Under the pieces are notes generated by a model. It searched no databases, was not told the origin of the DNA, and was given only the letters and a program-made list of their open reading frames with translations. From the NCBI RefSeq assembly GCF_018612915.1, contig NZ_JAGGRL010000006.1, forward strand, positions 186,001 to 250,000: a stretch of 64,000 bases of DNA. The letters run 5' to 3'. Below, piece by piece: positions 54,745-63,352 of this stretch. The stretch comes from Stenotrophomonas sp. ISL-67 (GTDB lineage: Bacteria; Pseudomonadota; Gammaproteobacteria; Xanthomonadales; Xanthomonadaceae). Numbering within the stretch: the first letter of the stretch is position 1; every line of letters starts with the position of its first letter. The position numbers and the translations under genes were made by a program.

Positions 54745-54770
54745 ACTTTGTATATATAGAGATACAAAGT
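54745..54770. promoter_or_regulatory. HxlR operator palindrome
   Basis: ACTTTGTAT (54745-54753) and ATACAAAGT (54762-54770), perfect 9-bp arms with an 8-bp AT-rich spacer, centrally placed between the divergent hxlR and oxidoreductase genes. Confidence 0.8.
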
Positions 54771-54784
54771 ATCCCATTGGAGTA

Positions 54785-55120
54785 ATGATGCCCACTGGCA
54801 CGCCTTCTGAGTACCGATGCGCAGTAGAAGTCACCGTCGACATCGCCGGTGGCAAGTGGAAGCCGTTGATCGTTCACTACCTGTTGAGCGGAACCAAACG
54901 GTTTGGGGAGCTGCGAAAGCTGATCGGCGGAGTGACTCAGCGCTCGTTGACCTTGCAGCTGCGCGAGCTTGAGGCAAGCGGCATCGTCCGGCGCGAAGTG
55001 TTTGCAGAAGTTCCACCGCGCGTTGAATACACGTTGACGGCGCTGGGCACCACGCTGGCGCCGACGCTGGAAGCAATGAAGTCCTGGGGAGAACACTATC
55101 TGGCCAGCAAGAACGGCTAG
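54785..55120 (+). CDS. HxlR-family transcriptional regulator
   Basis: A 111-aa winged-helix protein: CAVEVTVDIAGGKWKPLIVHYLLSG and KRFGELRKLIGGVTQRSLTLQLRELEASGIVRRE are the HxlR signature. It likely represses the divergent quinone oxidoreductase in response to quinones or aldehydes; the N-terminal cysteine (C12) could be a redox sensor, as in related QorR/YodB proteins. GGAG lies 3-6 nt before ATG 54785/54788. It is the last core-like gene before the accessory island. Confidence 0.92.
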   Translation: MMPTGTPSEYRCAVEVTVDIAGGKWKPLIVHYLLSGTKRFGELRKLIGGVTQRSLTLQLRELEASGIVRREVFAEVPPRVEYTLTALGTTLAPTLEAMKSWGEHYLASKNG

Positions 55121-55221
55121 CAGCGGAGAGCTTGAGCCCGCTGCAGGCAAAGCAACAGGACCGGGGCGTCGATTCCCTGCGGAGCGTGAGGGGATGGGCG
55201 GCACATCCGCTACCGGCGAAT

Positions 55222-55403
55222 TGAGCCAATAGCAATAGTTTGTAGGCGTCGTTGATCCAATAGCTCGTGCAGCCTGCTCGAGCTATTTGCCCGTGGCTGC
55301 TACGAATAGCCATGTCCCCATAGTCAGGACGGCAATTGGCCCCACAGACATTGCTTTCGACAGGCGAAGCTGCAGCAACTATGGGCATCTTGTAGCCATA
55401 GTT
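55222..55403. repeat. Short repeats at the left edge of the island
   Basis: Seven [AC]ATAG[CT] cores within 180 bp, on both strands. Two inverted repeats each have an 11-bp spacer: AATAGCTCG/CGAGCTATT (55259-55267, 55279-55287) and AACTATGG/CCATAGTT (55377-55384, 55396-55403). They could be transposase-binding sites at a transposon end or operators for the OLD operon. The remaining sequence up to 55490 shows no credible gene. Confidence 0.45.
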
Positions 55404-55490
55404 AGCCCAGCCGATCTCTATCCAATTGATTTGCAAGCCCTTTTTTCGAAGCATTCAGCAACGGAGTCTAAACCATCGACTTTAGGACCA

Positions 55491-55772
55491 ATGGCTGCCG
55501 TTCCCGACGAGATGGGCGATACTCCTGTTCAGCTAGCGACTAATGCGTTGGGTAACGATCTTGTACCCTGCACGGCACCCGCTGATGGGGCGAAGCTTCC
55601 TCGCTTTCGGGTCAAGGACTTCGCGGTCCTGAATCGGACTTATGCGGCGGGCCTAACGTCTCAGCCAATTTGTGTCCCCCGTGATGCTCGCCAACCATTA
55701 GCAACAGCCTGGAGCTACGCGCTAACGCAGCACGCCACCTTACGAATTCGATTCTTCAAGGACCGACGATGA
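55491..55772 (+). CDS. Possible small protein coupled to the OLD gene
   Basis: A 93-aa open frame with AGGA five nt before the ATG, whose TGA stop overlaps the OLD start (ATGA). The reading frame continues open upstream to 55287. The sequence matches no family I know (contains PRFRVKDFAVLNRTYAAG) and its composition is not convincingly protein-like. The stop-start overlap is the main argument for a real gene. Function unknown. Confidence 0.35.
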   Translation: MAAVPDEMGDTPVQLATNALGNDLVPCTAPADGAKLPRFRVKDFAVLNRTYAAGLTSQPICVPRDARQPLATAWSYALTQHATLRIRFFKDRR

Positions 55773-58066
55773 GTGCCCAACCTCAAGAATTCTCTGTGTC
55801 CCCCAATGTCAGCCTAGCCTGTGTCGAACTGAACCGGTTCCGGAGGTTCAGTCGGGCTCTGGTTAAGATCGACAAGCAAACCACGGTACTGGTCGGTGCC
55901 AACAACAGTGGCAAGACCTCCGCCCTAGTAGCCATCCGCAACTTCCTCAGTGCAGGGCAGGCTTTCGGTGCCTTTGACATAAGCCTCGACCAGTGGCCGG
56001 CATTGAGAGCTCTCGGAGAAGAGTGGGACAAGCTCACCGAAGATCCAGCGTCTGCTGCGGACGATGTCGCCAAGTGGGAGGGGCAGCTGGCTGCGCTTCT
56101 GACCAGCATGCCTACACTGGACTTGTGGTTTGACGCAAAGATTGGATCTTACAATCTTGTCGCCCCGTTTATCACTTCTCTGGATTGGGACGGAGGTCTA
56201 GTGGGAGTTCGCCTTCGCTTAGAGCCCGCATCCTCCGTTGAAACACTGCAGCGACTAGCCTGGCGATACCGTGAGGCTAGGCAACCCGTGAAAGAACTTA
56301 GTAAGGAAGCTCAAGCTTGGCCCGTTGACCTAATCGACTATTGGCTTCGTCATGCAGCCGACTTGGGTAGCGTACTAGTCTACAAACTGAATCCGACTCA
56401 GGGCCCTCCAGCGGACCTGCCCGGTGGTGCTTCCCAGACCCTGACCCCCCAAGCGGCACCGATTGACCGAACGAAGCTCTCGCAGCTGATTAAGGTGGAC
56501 TTTGTTGCTGCACAGCGGGGCCTCGGAACAGAGGAAGCAGATACGCGATCGGCTTCCGGAACGCACAAGGTCGGCTTGTTCTCTAACCAGCTATTGAAGT
56601 ACGCACGTCAACATCTTAACGTCGCGACCACAGGGCAGAGCAACCAGCCCGAGCTCATCGAAGCGATCGCAAAGGCACAAATTGAGCTTGATGCTCGCAT
56701 AAAAGTCGCCCTAACATCTTCCATTGAGGATGTTAAGAAGCTTGGATATCCGACGCTGCATGATCCGCAAGATATACATTTCAGAACTCGCATCCAAACG
56801 GGCGACCTGCTCGACCATAGTACTGCTGTGCAATACCGTCTCGACGGCCAGAATGCTGAAGACTACCTCCCTGAGTACGCAATCGGGCTGGGCTATCAGA
56901 ACCTTCAATCGCTCAGTTATCAATTGGTCTCCTTCAGAGATGAAAGGCTGAGGCCAACCAAAGGTAGCCCCGCTGCTGTGCACCTCGTTTTGGTAGAGGA
57001 GCCGGAGGCACACCTTCATGTCCAGGTTCAGCGCATCTTCCCGCGGCGAGCTTGTGAGCTCATAAGGCCTTCTGCCCCCGAGCATGCGCATCTAAGCAGC
57101 CAATTAGTAATAAGTACACATTCGAGCCATCTGGCACACGCAGAGGACTTCGATCGGCTGCGCTACGTCCGCCGGATCCCAGCGGCGGCGAAAACAATGC
57201 CGTCTTCAGATGTCATCGACTTAGCCACTGCCTTTGGCACCGACAAAGAGACCAAGACCTTTGCCGAAAGGTACTTTCGAGTGCAACATACGGACCTTCT
57301 ATTCTCCGACGCCGCGATCTTTGTAGAGGGTTCCTCAGAGAGGATGCTAGTACCCCTCTTCATTGAGCGAGACTTTCCAGAACTCGACAAACGCTACATC
57401 TCCTTCCTCGACCTTGGTGGTCGTCACGCCCATCGACTGCGTCCGCTCGTTGAGAGGCTTGGGATACCTACGGTTGTCATCACCGACATTGACCCCGTTG
57501 AGCTAGGAAAGGACTCAAAGGGTGACGCGGTACGTAGAGCTGCGGCAATCGTCGACCCAAAGCTGCTGGAGTGTGGAAACGATACCCTCAATGGCTGGCA
57601 CCCCAAGAAAAGGGAGTTAAACCTGCTGGCGGAGCCCGCCGAAACAGACCAGGTCTGGACGGATGGAAACGGAGGGCGGGTTCGATTTGCCTGGCAGGCC
57701 CCGATTCCCAAGGACGGACCTTGGCCAGCTTCATTTGAGGACTCATTAATCCTGACTAACATTGATTGGTTCAAAAGTATTGATCGAAACTCAAGGAAGA
57801 AGCTTCTTGAAGGCGGCCTTCCGCCGCCGAAGTTGATCGGCTCACTGCGTAAGGTAGTAGACATCGTCACTGCGAATCCAGATAACCGGGATCTCTGTAG
57901 GGCGCTGCACGGAATGCTTCGAGCAAAATTCCCTAAGGCGGAGTTTGCTGCGACCATGTTCGAGCGTATAAGCCTAGGCGACACAGTAGCCTGCCCCGCG
58001 TACATAGCTGATTCACTGACTTGGTTGGACAAAGAGCTGGCGACCTCGAAGAAGGCGAGCCCATGA
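55769..58066 (+). CDS. OLD-family ATP-dependent nuclease (class 2, ABC ATPase plus TOPRIM)
   Basis: A 765-aa protein. Walker A is VGANNSGKTS (43-51), Walker B LVEEPEAHLHVQ (~404-415), and the H-loop STHSSHLAHAED (~450). The C-terminal TOPRIM domain has the metal glutamates in FVEGSSERM (~519) and the DxD in ITDIDPV (~573). The domain order is that of OLD/GajA nucleases; at 765 aa it is longer than GajA (~580). AAGGA lies 7 nt before the ATG. The next gene, a UvrD-like helicase, overlaps its stop by 4 bp. Architecture suggests a Gabija-like anti-phage pair; the identity of the system is inferred. Confidence 0.85.
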   Translation: MSAQPQEFSVSPNVSLACVELNRFRRFSRALVKIDKQTTVLVGANNSGKTSALVAIRNFLSAGQAFGAFDISLDQWPALRALGEEWDKLTEDPASAADDVAKWEGQLAALLTSMPTLDLWFDAKIGSYNLVAPFITSLDWDGGLVGVRLRLEPASSVETLQRLAWRYREARQPVKELSKEAQAWPVDLIDYWLRHAADLGSVLVYKLNPTQGPPADLPGGASQTLTPQAAPIDRTKLSQLIKVDFVAAQRGLGTEEADTRSASGTHKVGLFSNQLLKYARQHLNVATTGQSNQPELIEAIAKAQIELDARIKVALTSSIEDVKKLGYPTLHDPQDIHFRTRIQTGDLLDHSTAVQYRLDGQNAEDYLPEYAIGLGYQNLQSLSYQLVSFRDERLRPTKGSPAAVHLVLVEEPEAHLHVQVQRIFPRRACELIRPSAPEHAHLSSQLVISTHSSHLAHAEDFDRLRYVRRIPAAAKTMPSSDVIDLATAFGTDKETKTFAERYFRVQHTDLLFSDAAIFVEGSSERMLVPLFIERDFPELDKRYISFLDLGGRHAHRLRPLVERLGIPTVVITDIDPVELGKDSKGDAVRRAAAIVDPKLLECGNDTLNGWHPKKRELNLLAEPAETDQVWTDGNGGRVRFAWQAPIPKDGPWPASFEDSLILTNIDWFKSIDRNSRKKLLEGGLPPPKLIGSLRKVVDIVTANPDNRDLCRALHGMLRAKFPKAEFAATMFERISLGDTVACPAYIADSLTWLDKELATSKKASP

Positions 58067-60051
58067 TGGGTGACCCGAAGGCCGACCCGAATAAGCGCGA
58101 CTCTGGCGTAGTCGAGGAAATCGTCGGCTACGCTACGAGCAAGCCGCCGCGGAGTTTCTTTCTTTTCGCTGGAGCTGGGTCCGGCAAGACACGTACCTTG
58201 GTCTCTGCGCTTCGCGAGCTAACTGGCGTCAAGCCAGGCAACTCACTGGGACAAGCGCCGCCGGAGGCAGACGTCCCAGCTGTAAGGTTCGCAAGAAACC
58301 TGAGGGCACGCGGCCAAACGATTCGTGTCATCACTTACACAAAGAACGCCGCGTTAGTGGTCACTGGCAGATTGGGCAACAACGATCTGGCACAGGTCGC
58401 GACCATCCATTCCTTTTGCTGGGACCTGGTAGCGGGTTTCGATGACGACATCCGTGAAGCGCTGCTTGGATTGAACGCTATCGCATTGGACAAGGCACGC
58501 GCCTCTGCAGCTGGACGAAAAAATGGTGCGACCGACAAGGACAAGCTGACGATCTTTGAGCTTGAAGCCAGGTCTGCAGGTTTCAGCTCGGCCCAACAAT
58601 TCACCTACAGCCCAGACCGGAAACGCTATGGAGAGGGCGCATTGAGCCACTCTCAGGTCTTGGCAGTTGCGTCTTGGCTGCTTAGAAATAAGCCGACGCT
58701 TCGCCGCATCCTTCGGGATCAACATCCTCTAATCCTCATCGATGAGTCCCAAGACACGATGAAGAGCATCCTAGATTCACTATTAGAGGTCGTTGCAGAG
58801 GAACCGTCCAAGCTGATGCTGGGCTTAGTCGGTGATCACCGTCAGCGCATCTATCTGGAGGGACACGCAGACCTTCCTAGCAGCATTCCGCCGACTTGGG
58901 CAACACCGACGCTGGAGATGAACCACAGAAGCCAGAAGCGTATCGTTGACCTCATCAACGAGATCTGGGACTCCAAATTGGAAGGCCGAACCCAGTTCAC
59001 CAAGGCGCCCCCCCAACATCCGCGCAAAGAGAATTCGGGCGGAATGGTGCGCGTATTCATCGGCAGCACGCTGACTTCGCCTGAAGATAAGCTCCGACGT
59101 GAGAGACTCTGCGAGTCAGAAATGCAGGCCGTTACGGGTGCTGATGCCTGGATGACAGGTAGCCCCGGATACAAGGTCCTAGCCTTGGAGCATGCGCTGG
59201 TGGCTCGGCGTGGCGATTTCCTCGAGGCGTTCGAGGCTCTCTCGCTGCTCGACCCAGAGTCGGTACGCCCTGACGCTAATAGCGAAGCTGCGGGGCCTGC
59301 TGCAGTTCAGATCCTCTTGCGGGAGATGGCGGACCTGGCCGACTGCGTCGACGATGAAGGCGGACTATCCGACTTTGCTGTCACAGAAGTGCTCCAACGT
59401 TACGGAAGACTTCAAGCGCTTCCTGAGGACGGCGACGTACGTTCGCAGCGACTAAAATCCTATCAACTAGCAGTTGTGGGCTTCGCTACAGCCTGCGCCA
59501 ATCCGCGGGCCACTGTGCGCGAGGTCCTCGCGCCTATCCTTCATGGCGGCCTGTTCGAGCCCGACCAGCGGCTCGTAGCAGCATTCAACGATGTTAACTT
59601 GCCCCCGCCGGCACCAAAGCCGCGACAGTCAGAGGCCGTAGAAAGTAGGCTAGCCCGCGGTTGGTATAGGCTCTTCGCATCTCCCTGGATTCAGCTTCGA
59701 CGATTCAAGACCTATCTAAGCGGAAATTCGCATTTTGCAACTCACCAAGTGGTCAAGGGATCGGAGTTCGAACATGTAATGGTAGTCATGGACGATGAGG
59801 ATGCTGCTGGGTTTTTGTTTGCGTACGACCGCCTATTCGGCGCGCCTCTCGGCGAGTCAGACGTCAGGAACGTGAAGGACGGTAACGAGACGTCGATAGA
59901 CCGAACGCTCCGACTCCTCTATGTGACCTGCAGCCGAGCAAAGGAAAGCCTGGCATTGGTGCTTTGGGCACGGGATGCGGCCCAAGCGCTGGAGTACGCG
60001 GAGAAGAGTAGGTGGTTCAAGCCGGGTGAGGTGCTTGTCATACCTGACTGA
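58063..60051 (+). CDS. UvrD/PcrA-like superfamily 1 helicase, partner of the OLD nuclease
   Basis: A 662-aa helicase. Motif I is FAGAGSGKTRT, motif Ia VITYTKNAA, motif II LILIDESQDT, motif III GLVGDHRQRIY, motif IV region LEMNHRSQKRI, and motif VI LLYVTCSRAKESLAL; ATPase residues appear intact. It starts at ATG 58063 inside the OLD stop (ATGA), so synthesis is coupled. Together the two genes have the content and order of Gabija gajA-gajB, but both proteins are larger. The 2B-like region is reduced. A DNA-repair role independent of defence is a less likely alternative. Confidence 0.88.
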   Translation: MMGDPKADPNKRDSGVVEEIVGYATSKPPRSFFLFAGAGSGKTRTLVSALRELTGVKPGNSLGQAPPEADVPAVRFARNLRARGQTIRVITYTKNAALVVTGRLGNNDLAQVATIHSFCWDLVAGFDDDIREALLGLNAIALDKARASAAGRKNGATDKDKLTIFELEARSAGFSSAQQFTYSPDRKRYGEGALSHSQVLAVASWLLRNKPTLRRILRDQHPLILIDESQDTMKSILDSLLEVVAEEPSKLMLGLVGDHRQRIYLEGHADLPSSIPPTWATPTLEMNHRSQKRIVDLINEIWDSKLEGRTQFTKAPPQHPRKENSGGMVRVFIGSTLTSPEDKLRRERLCESEMQAVTGADAWMTGSPGYKVLALEHALVARRGDFLEAFEALSLLDPESVRPDANSEAAGPAAVQILLREMADLADCVDDEGGLSDFAVTEVLQRYGRLQALPEDGDVRSQRLKSYQLAVVGFATACANPRATVREVLAPILHGGLFEPDQRLVAAFNDVNLPPPAPKPRQSEAVESRLARGWYRLFASPWIQLRRFKTYLSGNSHFATHQVVKGSEFEHVMVVMDDEDAAGFLFAYDRLFGAPLGESDVRNVKDGNETSIDRTLRLLYVTCSRAKESLALVLWARDAAQALEYAEKSRWFKPGEVLVIPD

Positions 60052-60461
60052 GCCAACACCTTGCGCGAGGCGGCCTGCCCGATGGGGAGTCCCTACCAAC
60101 AGCAACCTGCGCGGTTGTTATGTGGGCGCCCCTCGAACACGTCTAGGGTGCGGAGGGACCTCCGGGGTGCCGAACCCGCCGCCCCGGCCGCTCCGGCTAG
60201 CCTTTGGGTCGCTACCTCGCCTCCGTCAACCTTAGTGGCTCCCAGATCATTCTCACTAACGATCAGGGGCCTGCATCATGTTGAATTGGCGCAATACGTG
60301 CTTAATGCGAGCACGCGTCGCCACGTCTTAAGGCGGCCCAGTCACGAAACATGGCCCGTAAATCATTGAATCTAAAGCCGGCATAACCATTTATGCGGCT
60401 CTCGCGCTCGCGAATTCTAGAATGCTTGCAACAGCGCGTGAATTACGTATGTTTTAGCGTC
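60052..60461. other. 410-bp intergenic stretch after the helicase gene
   Basis: No credible gene. A 5-bp stem CGGAG/CTCCG with GGAC loop lies at 60151-60164, with no T-tract. The second half (60240-60460) is AT-richer and should contain the promoter of the small gene at 60462. The ATAG-type repeats of the left island edge do not recur here. Confidence 0.5.
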
Positions 60462-60734
60462 ATGAGCACCCTTTCGCTGCCAAGAGCGGCACTTCGATGC
60501 AACTCCGAGGATGAGTTGCTAGGCACGATCGTGGATCAATTTGGACTCTACGTCCGGATTGCAGACGCTTGGCATGCCTTGGGGTTTCGCAGCCTTGAGG
60601 CTGCCAGACGTGCAGCCGTTCAAGGCCGTCTGGGCATCGAGGTAGTGCGTGTACCAGGCCGGAGGGGCCGCATGGTCACCTCCCAAGCTCTAGCACGCTG
60701 GCTCTTCGAAGCATCGCGAGTCGGATCCAGCTAG
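60462..60734 (+). CDS. Small DNA-binding-like protein upstream of tnsAB
   Basis: A 90-aa protein. Residues ~30-85 (RIADAWHALGFRSLEAARRAA, then GIEVVRVPGRRGRMVTSQALARWLFEA) look like a small winged helix of the excisionase/PrtN-like kind: a helix-turn-helix followed by a basic beta-hairpin wing. ATG 60462 is used; an in-frame ATG at 60393 would add 23 residues. Position between the defence pair and the transposase suggests a transposon regulator. Family assignment is uncertain and the function is not known. Confidence 0.55.
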   Translation: MSTLSLPRAALRCNSEDELLGTIVDQFGLYVRIADAWHALGFRSLEAARRAAVQGRLGIEVVRVPGRRGRMVTSQALARWLFEASRVGSS

Positions 60735-60817
60735 GTTCATCGTGAACTAGCAGCTGCCTCCCCGTAGGAGAGACCCATGAACTGAACTAGATCCTCAATT
60801 AGGGTAGAAACAACAAA

Positions 60818-60837
60818 CCCCGGCTGGCAGGCCGGGG
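60818..60837. terminator. GC-rich hairpin before tnsAB
   Basis: CCCCGGC-TGGCAG-GCCGGGG, a perfect 7-bp stem with a 6-nt loop, downstream of the small gene. It is followed by CTTGAG rather than a T-run, so terminator function on the plus strand is possible but weak. A second GC-rich hairpin (around 60915-60940) precedes the tnsAB ribosome site. Confidence 0.5.
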
Positions 60838-60959
60838 CTTGAGTGCAGCTAGCGTTGGTTTCGCGTAGCTGAATCTACCCCCGACCCGTACTTCTTTCAA
60901 GTACCCGTTGCTTCGGGAGGGAGAGGCATTGCCCTCCTCCCGCCACCAGGGACACGTAG

Positions 60960-63350
60960 ATGACGCTGGATGAACTGCGTAACCACCTCAGGACACTGGA
61001 TCTTTGCGAGGAAGATAGGGCATTTGCCCTTGAACTGTATGGTCAAGACGCCGGGCGAAGGGTCGGGACATATGCGCTGGACAATGTGATCGTCGACTTC
61101 CATTCAAGGAAGTGCCGTGACGTACGCCAGCTTGAGAGCCATACAGTTGAACAGACGTTTGCCTTCGAGCTGGAGCTCGACCCAGACGTAATCTCCTACG
61201 TCTGCCAAGTCACATGCCGCGGAGTTCGTAGGGGGCGACACGTAAGCGCAGCACATGCTGACTTCTTCGTAATTAGGAAGTCATCCGCAGAAGTCATCGA
61301 GTGCAAGCCGATCTCCAAGTTGGACCGCCTGATCGCGACCAAGCCAGAAGAGTGGCTGAAGCATGATGGTAGATACCGGAACCTGGTATACGAGCGATGG
61401 GCAACATCCCACGGCCTTAGTCATCGGGTTTGGGCATCGCCAGCCAACATAGGTCGATACCACCGAAATCTTCAATTCATTTACCAGAACTGGGATGAGG
61501 AGCTTTCGCTTGTCCGCAGAGAGGGGTTCGCCGATGTCAAAAGGTTGCTAGCGGCTGGCCCGATGAGCATTGAGGACCTGATGCTGAGGATCGCTTGGTT
61601 CAATGCAGGCGTAGCGGCAGGCTTCATCGCAGACAGATTGCTCTACGGACCGATTGAACATGTGCCTATCACCGACACGCGCAGCTTCATCCTCACACTT
61701 AACGCCGATCAAGCTGCATTGATTGCAAAAGATATCTCTAACAGCATCACGGATCTCTACCTCGATGCAAGTGGCCCGGCCTCGACCGCTAGCGCAACGG
61801 ACGCCGAGCGTGGTCGCCTACGCCTCGCGAAGCTTGACAAATGCGATCGCGAAGGAAGTCCTATTCCGCGATCCATGCGTAGGATGCATCGTAGTGTCTT
61901 GCTCGCGCGCGCAGAAGGCCGCAACCCCCTCCATGAGACTGTTACAAGGTATGTGCGATCTGGGAACCGTTCGAGCCGGCTGACGGTCCCTCAGACAAAC
62001 ATGATCTCCGGGGTAATTCGGACCCACTGGCTTAAGGGCGTCGTATCAACGATCTCTGAGCTACACAGGGAGCTTGTACTCCAGTGCCACAAGGAAGAGA
62101 TACAACCCCCTGGCCGAAAAGCACTGGTCAGAAGGGTACGCATGACATCTCGCGCAGTTCACGATCTTGCAGTCGGCGGCAAACGCCAGTATCAGGCCAA
62201 CAGGCCTCGTTCAGACGCTCGGTTCCGCTCAGGCACAGCGCTTGCCGTGCATGCGGTTTTGCACCTGGATGCAACCAAAATTGATCATAGGACCTTCATA
62301 CAGGGCGAGGACGGCATGGAGGATATATGCCCACTTCTCTACTGCGGACGCGATGAGGCATCTGGCCTGGTCATGGCACACGCTTTCGTCTTTGGTCCAG
62401 CCAGGCGTGATGGTCCATTGCTGTTGATCCGCAACTACGTTCGTAAGCACGGACAAGCTCCGCACACGGTCGTGATAGACCGCGGGACCGACCTCAAGTC
62501 TGGACTGAGTGAGATGTGCCGCATTTACGGTATCTCTATCCTCACCGTTCCGACGGGCGGATGTCGTTTCAACTCCCAATGCGAGACCATTCAGGGCCAG
62601 ATAAACGCTATGGTCAGCCACAAGCTAATCGGTAGCACCAAGCCAGACCAAGCCGGGCGGAGCGTGGATGGGAAGTTTAAGAGTCGCGCCACCGCGAGAA
62701 TGGAGTTCTCAGTCACAGAGAGCCAAATCTGCTCACTTCTCTATGAGGTACTCCCGGGACTTCCTGCGGGCGATCTACACACGCCTGAGGAGCGGTTTGG
62801 CGCGCTTCAGTCTGTGGCACCGACCTCAGGGATCCCAGTCGCATTCGACGATGACTTTCGGTTCAACACATCCATTAAGCTCAACTCGAGGACGTACGAT
62901 CGTGTGCGCGGATTCCGTCATATTGGAATCAGTTACACCAATTCCGAGCTGGCCGCGAGATCCGAGGTCGAGAAGATTCTGGAAGCCCGACGCGACCCGG
63001 AGGACACCTCGTTCGTTTGGATCCAAACCAGCCTGCGAAGATACAAGGCATGGTGCTCCAAGGTGTCTTCGATCGGCCACTACTCGGCAGAGGACCGTCA
63101 CTTTGAGGCTATGTGGGATCGCTTCATCCGGCCTGACGTTGACGCGGTTAAAGAGAGAATCCAGCGAGACAACTACGAGCGTACGAGCCTAGCTAACCAA
63201 AGACAGCGAACCGCCGAAGAGAGTCAAGAGTTGCCCACCACTAGGCCCGATCTAGATAGTGAGAACACGTCGGAAGTTGGCGCTCGGCTGCTCGGCGTTG
63301 ACTTCGATGGTCTTCCGGATTTGCTGTGCATCCGTTCTGAGGTGAAGTAG
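60960..63350 (+). CDS. tnsAB: TnsA-TnsB fusion transposase (Tn7-like)
   Basis: A 796-aa protein. Residues ~50-200 form a TnsA-type PD-(D/E)XK endonuclease: Glu64 in VEQTF, Asp101 in HADFFVI and ECK (114-116). The TnsB part follows: an HTH-like region (~290-400), then an RNase H/integrase core with the DDE triad Asp437 (HLDATKID), Asp507 (VIDRGTD) and Glu542 (CETIQG), a 34-residue spacing between the last two. The C-terminus is basic and helical. Tn7 has separate TnsA and TnsB; fused forms occur in some Tn7-like and CRISPR-associated transposons. Cut-and-paste transposition is predicted. tnsC follows after 2 bp. Confidence 0.9.
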   Translation: MTLDELRNHLRTLDLCEEDRAFALELYGQDAGRRVGTYALDNVIVDFHSRKCRDVRQLESHTVEQTFAFELELDPDVISYVCQVTCRGVRRGRHVSAAHADFFVIRKSSAEVIECKPISKLDRLIATKPEEWLKHDGRYRNLVYERWATSHGLSHRVWASPANIGRYHRNLQFIYQNWDEELSLVRREGFADVKRLLAAGPMSIEDLMLRIAWFNAGVAAGFIADRLLYGPIEHVPITDTRSFILTLNADQAALIAKDISNSITDLYLDASGPASTASATDAERGRLRLAKLDKCDREGSPIPRSMRRMHRSVLLARAEGRNPLHETVTRYVRSGNRSSRLTVPQTNMISGVIRTHWLKGVVSTISELHRELVLQCHKEEIQPPGRKALVRRVRMTSRAVHDLAVGGKRQYQANRPRSDARFRSGTALAVHAVLHLDATKIDHRTFIQGEDGMEDICPLLYCGRDEASGLVMAHAFVFGPARRDGPLLLIRNYVRKHGQAPHTVVIDRGTDLKSGLSEMCRIYGISILTVPTGGCRFNSQCETIQGQINAMVSHKLIGSTKPDQAGRSVDGKFKSRATARMEFSVTESQICSLLYEVLPGLPAGDLHTPEERFGALQSVAPTSGIPVAFDDDFRFNTSIKLNSRTYDRVRGFRHIGISYTNSELAARSEVEKILEARRDPEDTSFVWIQTSLRRYKAWCSKVSSIGHYSAEDRHFEAMWDRFIRPDVDAVKERIQRDNYERTSLANQRQRTAEESQELPTTRPDLDSENTSEVGARLLGVDFDGLPDLLCIRSEVK

Positions 63351-63352
63351 CG

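Noticed and set aside
55640..55740. GCCTAAC and GCTAACGC segments resembling integron attC ends
   Set aside because: The two halves do not form the complementary folded structure of an attC site, and no integrase is nearby.
60061..60369. 102-codon plus-strand frame after the helicase gene
   Set aside because: No ribosome site and Pro/Arg-rich random composition; probably intergenic.
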